Source of the DNA: Symbiodinium sp. CCMP2592
Taxonomy: Eukaryota > Sar > Dinophyceae > Suessiales > Symbiodiniaceae
Assembly: GCA_905221615.1 (NCBI GenBank)
Contig: CAJNDT010002913.1
Span: 300,167 to 364,166 of the forward strand
Direction: 5' to 3'
Length of the DNA: 64,000 nt
Shown here: positions 30,395 through 42,277 of the stretch, piece by piece
Numbering within the stretch: the first letter of the stretch is position 1
Layout of the letters: every line of letters begins with the position of its first letter
Program-made: the position numbers and the translations under genes
Notes under the pieces: model-generated
Told to the model about the DNA's origin: nothing
Seen by the model: the letters and a program-made list of their open reading frames with translations, nothing else
Databases searched by the model: none

Positions 30395-30559
30395 GGAAAG
30401 ATCGGCTTTTTCTTTGCTAAGCCAAAGAATTGCACTATGGTCGATGTCGTCCGAACGTGTGCGGATGCAGCCAGAGAGCTCCAGAGTGGCGAGCCAACTG
30501 AGACTGTGCTTGCTAAGTTCAAAGCACGAAAGGCTGAGCTGAAGCTCGGCAACAGCTAA
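30395..30559 (+). CDS. Possible terminal exon (54 aa)
   Basis: After an AG|G acceptor (30394/30395) a phase-0 frame encodes GKIGFFFAKPKNCTMVDVV and an Ala/Arg/Lys-rich helix ending at TAA. Composition is protein-like and the border matches the other exons here, but the preceding exon is not resolved. It may be the last exon of the micro-exon gene or of a separate gene. Confidence 0.4.
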   Translation, partial: GKIGFFFAKPKNCTMVDVVRTCADAARELQSGEPTETVLAKFKARKAELKLGNS

Positions 30560-32889
30560 GCTAGTTTAGAGATTCACACAGGCAGGCAGCCGGCCAGATC
30601 CTCGATTTAATTTATTTTCGATTTATTTTCGAAATAATTTTAGAAAAAATTTACGACTTGCAAATTTTTATGAAAATATTTACGAAATATTTACGAAATA
30701 TTTACGAAATTATTTACAATTCATTCTTCGGCTATGTTGTTTTAATATGCTTTAAATATTAGTCAAATAGCGGTTTTGCAGTGTTTTTGCGTTTGCTATA
30801 AGGTTCGTTTCACCTGGCAGCTATTTGTATGTTAACTGCTTATTTCTCGGATTTCCAGTTGCTGCTCATGGTTTTCCTTGCCTTAAAACAAAAACCCAAA
30901 TCCAAATATACTATTAGAAAATGCTCCACACTATCCGCTATAGGTGTTCTCTCAAATATAAATCCGTGTATGAATTTATTGAAATCAAACACACGACATC
31001 GGTCCATCGAACTCCCGCCACACAAAAGAAAGGGCTGTTTCTTTTCAACACGAACGGCAAATCCTCACTGAGTGTATTGGATACTCGGTCACTGTGGCTA
31101 TTTGGTTGTTACGGTTGCGGTCGCACTTACAGTTGTTATTGATCTCGTCGGCGCACCGGATGAGGAGAGGATCATGCATGACTACGGTTACCGGTTACCA
31201 CCACTGTGAGAATCGAATGCTATCCGGTAGCCGAAAACTACTACCGACGTACAGACATCTCGGTGACACGGGATACCATGGAGGGGCCAGGACCTGCAAG
31301 GCTCAACCGACGACACCGACACGTCAAGAGACTCTGCAGGGGAAGCCCCGCATCTCCAGTGATTTGTTTCATGGTTTCCAAAACGTGTGGGATGCTGTCG
31401 GCTCTAAAATTCCAAAATATAAAGTAGCAAAGCTCAGATGCGATAGTGAGAATGTCGACGGCTGACATTTTCCTTTCGACTGCGCAGAACCGGAGAGTCT
31501 GAGGTCTGAGGGTCGACGGTCAAGCTTCCGTTGTAGCATGGTGCTATGGGATGTCCGGTAGCCTGGGAGGTCTAAAGTCTAAGAGTCTAGTCTAGGTGTA
31601 GGTCCAGGTACGTCTCCTACTCAGAAACTGAAGGCTTTGTAACTGACTATGTCCCCGCGGCCAGGCTCCAAATTCCCCGCCATGCACTCTCGACTCTACT
31701 CAGTCTAGTCTCTCGAGGGCTGGATGGCATCTGCACGCAGTGGTTGCGTGTTAAAGATAAGGACCTGGCAAGCACGCCAGCGAGTATGACTAGTGACTAT
31801 GACTAGTGACTAGTGACTAGTGATTAAGCACACCTTGAGCTCGGGGTGTTGGAACCATGAGGCATTAACTATTTTAAATAGGTTCCGAAGTCGGGGTTCC
31901 CAACTCCAGGAGCCACTGCAACTTGCCGCAGTACGCCGTAGATACCGTAGATGAATGGCCAAACTGCGTCGAGAGAGTTGCTTCTGTTACTCATTGTTTG
32001 TCTGAAAGACACTACCTACCTACCGGGACCTATGGCATCACGACTGAGGCTGCCACAGTATTGCAACACCACAGATGTAACTGCAAGCACCACTAAATTC
32101 GCTGCTAGACTCGACTCTAGACTGAAACCCAAGCAAGTACGTAGCTGCTGATAACCGGATAACCGTCACACAAGGCTGACGTGAACTTGCGTCGTGGTCG
32201 AAGCGGAGAAATTTGGCACACAGGCGGACATTCTGCGAACCCCTCGTCGTGATCACAATAATGATACTAATTCCGATTCCTATTCACTGACGAACCATTC
32301 CCGAGGGCCCCGACGGACGAAGATACAGGCTCAACACAAGCACCAAGTGACTAATGACTAGTCCGTGATACACCATCTGATGCGCAGCATTCACTCAGAA
32401 AGCCGGGTTAGCAGTAGGAGCTGCTTTGAAGGCTTAGGCTTACACTACACGGCCTCCAAGCTAGTGACAGCTAGCGGGCAGGACAGCTCCGAGTTCAGAT
32501 ATTTCCAAAGATCTGCGCACATAACTTCCATACACTTCAGGACATACTAGCATCCCTGTTTCACTACTGCAAAACAGACTAGCAGACTAGCACTTCATTA
32601 CGCTACACCACACGACTACAGGTCTATGGAATCTATTGCTACACTGATCTACAATCTAGAACGTGGAAAAAGCTAGTCAGCTAGTGTCTGCTAGCTGCTA
32701 GTGGCTAGTGCTACGGCTACTGCTCTACTGCTACTGCGAACGCCTGAATCCCCGCACTGTGCGACAAAACTACAGCACTTGCGACGTGCGGCTGCAGCAC
32801 ATGTTAAAATTGAAAGGGCCACGTGTTTCTCCCCACGTTGCTCGTCAAGCTGACGGAAGAGCACTCTCAAGGACGAAGTCAGTTGTTGC
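30560..32889. other. Intergenic region between two convergent genes
   Basis: The 3' ends of the + strand micro-exon gene and the - strand 1259-aa gene face each other here. An AT-rich patch at 30601-30725 repeats ATTTACGAAAT three to four times. ACTAGTGACTAG repeats lie at 31785-31825. No coding frame is convincing. Confidence 0.5.
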
Positions 32890-35800
32890 TCAACCCAACC
32901 GCAACTTCTTTCGCGAAGCTGCGCCTGCCTCCTCAGATGTCGCGGCTGGTGGGGCCTTGTTTTTGCCCTCTTTCTCGTCCCTGGCTTGCTTGCCGGCCGA
33001 CTCCACCAGAGACCTTGCGGACTGCAGCAGGACCGGATGCAGGTCGGCCTCATCAATGTTGCCGATCATAATTTCCGTGAGCTGATGTCGGATCAACCTC
33101 GCTTGCCATTCGATCGATTTGCAACTGCTGTGCGCGAAGGCGAGAAGAGACTCGCAGGAGAGGGCCTTGCATCTCTTTGCAATGACCCTGACGCCGTCCA
33201 CGAAAGCCTTGAAGCCCGTCATCTGAGGCATCACGGATCCATAAAAGGTGGCCTTCCCGATGAAATCCTCGCACTTGGAAAGAACCTGTCGGCTGCGAGG
33301 TCGGCTAGTTACTAGTTGACTCAATGGGCCGTGGCCGTGAACTGCCACATGCTTTTCTAAAAACTGAAATGTCTAGTCACAGTCTCAAACTCAACATCCC
33401 AAAGCCCGCAACTTCTAAACTTTCCCCAAACTCTACACTCTACACTCCGAAAGTCCGGAACAAAACTCCTTACACTCCGATGCTTTCGTCGCCTGAGCTG
33501 AGAGGCAGAACATAAACAATTCGACTGACTCACGCCAGCAGGAGCAGTTTGCAGCTACCAGCTACCAGCTACCAAGCCAATTACTTCATCAGTTGCACGA
33601 GTCTTTAGTCACTAGTCACTAGTCAGCAATGCGAAAAACAACACCAATCACTTCCGTTAAAGAGCAAGTTATGATGCTCGAGATGCATGAGCACAACAAG
33701 CAGCGTAGCCTGAGTCGCGGAGTAGTGAGTAGTGACAGAAGTGAATACGGACACGGTTGCAGTAAGTATGTAGACTCTGTCCAAGTTGAAGACAATGCGG
33801 TCACCATGGCAAACGGTTACTAGTTCATGGGCCCATCGAATAACTCCCAAACTAGCCGGGACCTCAGGAGCCATTACACTACACCGGGGTAACAGGCTGC
33901 GATGATGAGCATATTGACAAAAAAGGGGCCACCAGGACACAAGACTCCAGTCACTATGCCACTGACAACACCAATAGTCACTACTCGTCAGCCAGCCGAC
34001 CCACACAATCTAAGTGTTTAACTTATCACCCGCGAAGTGACAGCACGTCCAAGCAGCAATTCTAAGTATTTTCGATAACCGGAACCTCGGGCCTGCTTCA
34101 GACCGTCGATCGCCTCATCTGCCTGCTCTCCGTCAATGTCATCGATGCTCTTGCTTGCGGCCGCAAGCACCTCGGATATCTCGGCTGTTGCCGCCAGCTG
34201 AGCTTTCCAGTACCTTTCCCCGCCGTTCTGGAAACCCTTGACGGCCGTCGTCGCCTTGTCCTGTGCCTCTCTGACACTCTGGGTCATGCTGTCCACAGTC
34301 ACCTTCAAGCAAGCCATGAAGTCTTCATCCTGAAGGATCTGCCGGATCGTGGAGTCGGCATTCAAGCTGACCAACGCTGTCACATCCTCCTGGCCGGGGT
34401 TGCTGGGGACCAGGGCCTCGGTTTCAGTCCCGTCCGCCAGCATCGACGCCACTCTGCTGGCCTGAACCAGCATGGAAGTCATCACAGTGGCATTGGCATC
34501 CGCTGCAACACGCGACTCTGGGCTGTCCCCCATCTGCTTCAGCACACCGACCTGGTCTAGGAAGTCACAGCCGGCCAGGATGATCCGGGCAACAGCCTCC
34601 ACTTTGTCGGCGCACGGATGCTGAAGATGATGAACAGCTTTGATGCCCAGGGTCAGGACGGCCTTGGCATCAGCGTTCCACTCGTTGCTCGGAACCTGCG
34701 CCTGCGGCTGCTGCTGTCCAGTGTGGCTTACACTGCTTACACTCTCACTGTAGGCCCTGTAGGCTGTCACTAAGTCAGCAGATCACCAGGTCACGAGGTT
34801 CACTAGATCGCTACGTCGATGTCATAACGACTCGGCTCAGACGGCCTGCACTGGTCTAGACTGCCAAGACTCTAGACTCTAGACCTCACCAGACTGCTGA
34901 CTTGCTGCAACCAGTAACTAGTGACAACGATCTTATGTCTCATAGTTCGGCTGAACTCCAAACCATCCAAAGTTGTATGGGGCTCTACGACTCTACGGCG
35001 TGTGTTGGGTGTGCGTGTGTCTGTGCTTCGAGGGGATGTTGAGAAGCGTTGAAACAAACCCCGTCAACAAGAGCACTGCACAGGATGCACTTGAGAACTC
35101 CAGCACCTTCGAATGCACATGTAATTAGGTTGCAACCACTTACTGAAACATACCGTTCGCAGGAGCCCAGTGCTCGAACCTGCAATTGTGCAGAAAGCAT
35201 GGCAGCATGGCATAGCAATGTACGGTGCACGATGGTACGACGCAGGACATGGGACATGGGACTATAGGACATAGGACTTGCGACCTGGGACCCACGACTC
35301 CCCAAAATGTCAGGACGTGCGACATGGGACATAGGATATAGGACATACGACATACGACCGACACCGTTGAGTACAATGCCAAACAAAAAATGTCACTGCA
35401 TGTTCTGAAATCTGACGCAAAAACTGACAAGGACAACAGTCGTGAGCAGCCACACCTGCAACAAGCTCTCGAAGAGCACGGCAAAAGCTACCCCGCAGGC
35501 TCGCCGAGCTTTGTCATTCTTGCTCAGCATCTCCGTTCCGACAGCCAGGATGCTCTCAAAGAGGATCTTGCCGTGGTGGGCAAAGTGCAAGTCTTCCGGA
35601 ATCTCCGCTGCCAGGGTCTCGGGGTAGTAATGCAACACCTTCAGGAGATCGAGCAGTTGGAGGGAAGACCGCTCCCGTTTGTGCCAGCCCTGCAAACTCT
35701 TCTTCGCTTCGGCCACGCCTGGTGCCTCAAGACAGGCGTCCAACGCTGCAATGGCGACGTCCACGTTGAACTTCGGGTTGATCGAGGCCAGGTCCTCCGC

Positions 35801-38800
35801 CGAGTGGGCCGGCACTGCCTTTGCAACCAGCAGGGCCACTCTGCAAAGCTGCAAATCGAAGCTCTGCAGAAGGCCATTGCGCATGTCCTTCTCGAACTGT
35901 GGGCGGTGCTCCACGCAGCGTTCCAGCAGCTCTGCATCCACTGAAGCAATGACGTTTTGCTGCTTGTCGTCAACCTTGAAGTTGCTCAGCTTCTCGGTCA
36001 GCTCGTCCAGCACCGGCAGCAAGGCCGTCGTGCTCTGCCCCTTGCTGAGCAGCTCATCGTACAGCTTTTGCCACACCGAGCCCTGCTCGCTGAAAGCCTT
36101 GCGCATCCTCTTCTCTGCCGCATGAGAACTTGCATTGGTCACCAAGTCAAGCAAGTCCTTTGCGTTCGACCCCGCATGCCCCGGACGGGGATGATTCAGG
36201 CTGATGAAGGCACTGCACATGGCTGCGAACCGGTCCAACACAGCACAGATCTCCGCAGGAAGCATCTCGTAGACAAGCTTCTCAGCCTTTGCATCGGCGA
36301 AGGCCTTCAGGTAGGCCTCCGACATCAGAAGCATTTTCTTCCGATTCGGGGTGGACGGTGTCTGAAGCATCGACAGAAACTGCTCGCTCGCGAGGCAGTC
36401 GATGAGGTACTCGGCCAAGGCCTTCGCGAAACATCCCGTCATGCACAAGCAAGGCTGTTTACCATATTTGTCAAGCTTGGGCTTAGGGCTTAGGCTCGGC
36501 TTAAACTCATGACTCATGCGCACACCCAGGTCAGGCTTGAGTTTCTACTGCTCTACGATGCTACGACCACAGGACTTGCAAGACTGCATGACACCTAGGA
36601 CCTAGGACGCAGCCGCCTGCTGCTTGCCACGATTCGTCAATTGCACCCCTGCAAACTGACGAGACTGTCTACATCATACTGACTACCCTGCACTGTAGCG
36701 ACTACCTTGTGATGGTTTTGCCAACACCAAACATCACAACAACAGCCCAGGCTCAATGCCAGAGCCGAGGTGTTGCCATGTTCACGAGCACACAGGATTC
36801 AAGTCCATTGAATATTGAATTGAGAATTTAGAATGGACCTAGCATCTAGAATCTAGCACCTGCAACCCAAAATAAATACCATGGGACCATAGGAACCACA
36901 ATGAACCTTGAGCTCATACCAAACGTTGGTCTAGAGTCCAGGGGCTAGCAGATTCACGAAGATCACTCAAACAACACTTGTTTCAGTAGCACTTATCACT
37001 TACCACTTCACTGCAGCGATGCTCTCGTGCGCTTTGCCATGAACCAGATTCGGCCATGACACGGTACCCGTACCTGGACCTAGACCCAACCAGACCTATA
37101 CTACTATACACGTCGACCTAGCCTATAGGGGCACACTGCTGCAACCCATCCCGAAAGCCGAAACAATCTCTTCACGCTTCGCCCTCGCGCGAACACTCGA
37201 GCAGGACTGGACCTGTAAAATAAGTAATGCAACATTGATGCAAGAGTGCACTGCGTAAAGAATGAACTATATAATAAGTTCGCACATGATTGGGACTTGA
37301 CTAGAATGACTAGAAGCGAGCCGCGGGACCGCCATGCATGTTTCTGGGTTCCGAGGAAGGGAAAGCACCAGACGGTTTCTGTATGGTTTTCACCCCAAAA
37401 ACGAAACCAAGAGACCTTTCTGCTGGGCTCCGAGGCTTGAAAATCGGAAGTGAAAGCATCAGACGTGCCTTTGTGTGGTTTTGGACCATTTTTTGAACTG
37501 CGAGGCTTAGAAGCCGGGAAAGAAACCCTTCTGGTGGGCTCCGAAGCTTACAAACCGCGGTGAAAGCATCAGAGGTGCTTTCATGTGGTCTTCACCCAAA
37601 ATGAGACCAAGCAGTAGCAGTAGCAGTAGCAGTAGCAGAGTAGCAGTAGCAGTAGCAGTAGTAGTAGTAGTCGTGGTAGTAGTAGTAGTAGTATAGCAGA
37701 ATTAGGAGGCTACTAGCAGCGGCAGCAGCAGTCGCAGCAGCAGTAGCCGTAGCGGTAGCCGTGTCCACCTTTGCTCTTAGAAATAGTTGAATTTTCTGGT
37801 GCAACTACTGAGCTACTCAGGTAAAGCTACTCAGTAACGACCCTGTATCTTTATCGACTCTAATCGAATCTAATCTTAGCGGCTCTAGCGAATGTATAGT
37901 AGTTGATTACTAGTTACTCGCGGCCTTACTCGTTACTACTATATCCGAATCTATCTATACCTACCTACCCGACCTGCCCGACCCCGCACAAAACACAGCC
38001 ACTTCTTGTCAGCCTCGTGGTTCTCCTTCTTCTTGTTCTCCGCCTCCTGGGCGGACAACTGCTTCAGCTTCAGGCTGACACCGGTCTCGTCTTGCATGGA
38101 CTGGAGAATCCACCCAAACGTAGGGTCGCTCTCGTGTCCCGCCTGCGTGCCCCCATCTTTTGTCCTGGATGCCTCCCACACGGCGCACAGCCTCATCCAT
38201 TTCGGCAGGCCCTTCTGGAAAGGCTTGTCTTCGTGGGTGGCGCTTTCGGACATCTCGTCCAACACTGCCATCGTGAAGCGCTCTGCGGCCTGCAGCCGGA
38301 GATCGTATGGCAATGCGATGTCTTCCTCTTGCAGCTTCATGAGGGAGCCCCGGAGAATCGGAGGCGTCATTTTGCTGATTGCGTTTGCGGGGTTGATCAA
38401 ATTGTCCACATGCTCCATGAGCTCAATCCTGCTTGTCAGCAGCGAGTGCTGGGAAAGGCGGTTGCCTTTCATCGTATCAGCCACTTTCTTGGCCTCGGTC
38501 GTGATTCAACTCAACACGTCAAGGATAAACCATACTGAGCCTAACAACGGCACCTTGCAACATAGGTCCTGCGAAAGGAGTCTACGGCTACTGAGTCTAC
38601 GAGTCTACCAAAGTCTAGCAGTCTAGTATCGTCAACTCAAATCAATCCATGTGAGTAGAGATTGCAACTTCTTCATCCCTGATGTTGCCTTCTATAACAT
38701 ACATGACATACACTGTACATATCGAGGATGCCCAAGATGTTTGCAAATCCAGTGTTTCACAGATTCAACACGTAAAAGTTGAATGGAATCAATGTTTCCC

Positions 38801-41800
38801 GCAGGGGCCAAGCACGGCAGGGCTTTGTATTATGACAAACAAGGAATGCGTAAGATCTGAAGCTTCCGTGCTGTCCATGACGCAAGTTCCTAACTAGCAG
38901 CCGTATAGCTACAAAGCGGATGAGAAAGCATCTGGCGGTCTCTATGTGGTCCTCAGTCCTCACCCAAGAAAGCAAGAGACCTTGCTGGTGGGCTCGAACA
39001 TTTACATACAAACCGGAAGTGAAAGCATCTCACTTGCATTTAAGTATTATTCGCCCAACCCTAAATGCTGAGACCATGTTTTGAAAGCATGAAACCGAGA
39101 GCCCTTTCGGGTGGGCTCGGAAGAATACCAACCGGAAGCGAAAGCATCAGACGTGCTTTCATGTGGTCTTCATCCAAAATGATACCAAAAAGCAGCAGCT
39201 CAGCAGCAGCAGCAGCAGGAGGAGGAGGAGTAGTAGTAGTAGTAGTAACCTAGCAGTGTGTAATTGGGTCATTGAGTAATTGTCGTTGTAGAACTAGCAA
39301 CTACTGAGAGCAAAATCAGCAGTAGAGCTAGCAGTAACTTGGTAGTAGTAGTCGTCCTTGTCGTCTTCGTCGTCGTCATCGTCATCGTATATAATATAGT
39401 CCTAGTCGCCGTAGCAGCAGCAGCAGTGCATGTGTCATAAGGACATGATATTCTGATATTCACCCGGCCGAGCAACACCTCGCAACTGGTGTCCCAGGGC
39501 CAGCCGCTGCTCAAACGCCGAGCTGGGACTGAGATGATGGAAGCACTTGTAGACCTTGCCCAGCTTCTTGATGACCTGACTCAAGATGCTGTCCTCCTTC
39601 ATCCACTTGGGCGCGTCGGCCTGGTCGATCTCGCACGCGTCGTCCTCGGCCGCCGACGCATCTTCGAGCACGGCGCTCTTCCTGGACTTGGCCGCCTTGC
39701 TTGACGTCTGCCGACTCTTCACGGGCGGCTGTTCAAAGGCCGACGACGAAGCAGCGCCTGCCAGCAAGTCTGGCCGCAGCGCCAACTGGGAAGCTGTCAC
39801 GGACCGCTCGTCCTTCGGGACTTCCTCCACGTCGTCCTCGAGGACAGGGTCCGGCACGAAGTTCTCCTCTTCCTCGCCTTCCTCGCCCTCCGCGCCCCCC
39901 GTGCCAGCGCCACCGGCTTCCTCCTTTTTCTTCGCTTCCTCCTCCGCTTTCTTCTCCTGCAGACGACTTGTCACTCTGGAAGACTACCCTGACTACCCGA
40001 GTACCCAGAAGTTGAAAAGTTCAAGACCCTGCATTGGACAATCATTAAGGCCCCCGTACGCGCCACGGGCGCAGACATGGTCGGGCAACACAGCACAGGA
40101 TTGAACACTTCACTACAGAGGCATGGACACATGAAATGGCACAAACGTAAGTATGAACGGATACGCCCAAAAAGACTCGAAATAACAGATAAGCAAAAAC
40201 AACAATAACATCACAAGTAAGTAGCGACATATCGGACATATCGGTACAAAATACAAACATGGCTACCTCATCGCTGGGCCCGTTTACCTCGCTGTTTCAA
40301 ATTCCGCAGGTTTCAAAGACCAGCTGATGAGGAAACACACATGCCGACGGACGACCACGTCATTGAAGGATGTGACCAATGGGCTTCCACTTGCTTGGAC
40401 ATTGATTGACGGTGACAAAAGCTATTGCTGGGAGTGTTTCGCGGGCGCACAAAGGACTTACCCACGGAATCTTTGCAACTCTGTCATAGACTCAGTTTTC
40501 CAACTCCGAAACTCAGCAGCCGTAAAACGACATGCTGCATGTTAGGTGGCTTCGACGACCTGTGACTCTGTGATTGCGAAAATACGAATGCCTCGGCAGC
40601 CTTTACACACAGCGACACATACCATGACACGGTCCAACTCAATAGATTTGCAATCGGCTGCCGTAGCTCACCAACCCTGACCCCCGCATCTGGCAGAATC
40701 TAGAATCTAGCAGCTACCAGCCCTCTGGCCCTAAAGGCCCAAGCCGAGGCGGCTAGCAGGGTCCTCCTTCTGACTCGCCAGCTGGTTGATGAGTGCGGGA
40801 ATCATCGGGAGTGACGGGCGGTGCTTGGACCTGCTCGCGCTTTCCGAGGAGTTGAGCAGGATCTCCGAGAAGTGGTCGAACAGGACCTGGCCTTGGGAAC
40901 CACGGATCTGATGCTCTGGGCTCAGACGCGTGTCGTCCTGCTGCACCTGGGTCAAGTAGCCAGTTCGAACCTTGCGGATCCATCCAAGGAGGCCCTCTGG
41001 CAGATCCCGCAAGCTCACGTACACGCCTTGGACGGACTCACCGCGGTCTGTCACTTGCTCTTGGCCTTTGTGCGTCTTCAGGTTCTTGAAGGAGGTCTGC
41101 GCCGAGCCGACAACGGACAAGAACTCAGCGTCAGTCAAAAACCCCACGTCATGGTAGACCATCTTAAAGCGCAGCTTGGACGTCTTCACAGAGCTTGACG
41201 GGCTGAACCGCCGCTTGAGGATGCCGGCATCTTTTTTGATCCGGCGGGCGGTCGCGTACTCGGTTCGGAAGGCCAACGTCTTGTCCTCCTTCGAGTGCCA
41301 AAGCTCGGCTGCGTTCTCCACCGGAAGCCCCGGCCAGCCTTCCTCGCTCGTCTCCTTGTCCACACGGCACACGGACCCCAAAGGCTCGCCACTCTCGCTG
41401 TACTGTCCCCAGACTTCCCTGGCCTTTGTTACCTCCTGTCCGGGCTTTACAAACTGCGCGAGTTGGGACGACTCAAAAACGCCCTACCCTACAGCATGGA
41501 GTCTCCTGTCCATCGGGTGCCCTGGAGTGTGCTCGATGCAGTGTTTGACAGATCAAAACGTCTAGTCAAATCGAGTTGAGTCTAGAATGTCGGGGAATTT
41601 ACTGGTCTAGCGGGTCTAAAAAAATCGATGTCTCTCTATAGGTTCTGAAGGCTCTAGACTCTAGAGAAACTAGACTCTGGACACTAGACTCTAGAGTAGA
41701 CGAGCCCACAGGGTGGATATAATTCCATGTGGATATATGAGAAAGTTGATTCAGGCGGTCTCCTCGGGAGTGCGCCCGCACAGCAGGCACGGCGCCCACT

Positions 41801-42277
41801 TCTTGGTCTTGGGCTTCAGGCTGGGGCGCTCAGCCTTCTTGGCTCCACTGGCCTGCACGGTGCGATTGTTGGAACCATAGCTGCCATAGTAATGCCCATA
41901 GTAGGCTGCAAATGAAAGTTGAAAGGATACAAGCAATGCACAGTGCACACTTTCATGTACTACTCCAAAACAGCATTCTGCACCGGTGATGCTCTTCGGA
42001 TTTATTGTCAGCAAGTCCAAGAAACCACATGGGATGTGGGCATGCGATAACGATAACCTGCCAGTCCCAACATCATACCCGTCACATCCCTCAACCAGCC
42101 AGCCTTCTTGTTGCCACGCTTCATGGCCTTGCGATCCTTGGGATCCTTGCTCGACTTCTCTGCCTCGGGCTTGCTGCTGCTAGCCTTCGGCGCCGCCTTG
42201 GCTTTCCCCTTGGGTTTGGCTTTGGCCGCGCTCTTAGCCGTAGCCTTGCCCTGAAGCTTCTTGGTCGGCTTGGCCAT
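32890..42277 (-). CDS. Eight-exon gene encoding a protein of about 1259 aa, unknown function
   Basis: Exons from the 5' end: 42277-42104 (MAKPTKKLQGK, Lys/Ala-rich), 41852-41763 (contains CLLC), 41435-40767, 39956-39555, 38493-38014, 36421-35456, 34695-34093, 33285-32890 (stop TGA). Every exon is a whole number of codons and every border reads AG|G, with donors GC, GA, GA, GT, GC, GT, GC. This regularity across seven introns is strong evidence of a real gene. The basic start suggests nuclear or nucleic-acid association; a Lys/Glu-rich coiled segment follows 39956 and long helical, Ala/Leu-rich regions fill the 36421 and 34695 exons. I recognise no catalytic domain. The 39555 and 38493 borders are the least certain; coding-like sequence continues to about 39470. 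Confidence 0.75.
37330..37610. repeat. Intronic dispersed repeat, copy A, with (AGC)n/(AGT)n tail
   Basis: Lies in the 38013-36422 intron. It has two to three internal subunits containing GAAAGCATCAGA, TTTCATGTGGTCTTCACCC, CCAAAATGA and GTGGGCTCCGA, and runs into an (AGT/AGC)n microsatellite at 37612-37760. The same module and the same kind of tail occur in the neighbouring upstream intron at 38920-39190. Confidence 0.65.
38920..39250. repeat. Intronic dispersed repeat, copy B, with (AGC)n tail
   Basis: Lies in the 39554-38494 intron. It matches 37330-37610 in module order (GAGACC, CTGGTGGGCTC, CCGGAAGTGAAAGCATC, CTTTCATGTGGTCTTCA, CCAAAATGA) and ends in AGC/AGG/AGT repeats. Same orientation as copy A. 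Confidence 0.65.

Noticed and set aside
40327-40545. 72-aa + strand ORF (contains CWECF)
   Set aside because: It lies inside an intron of the minus-strand 1259-aa gene and has no supporting border or homology that I can see.
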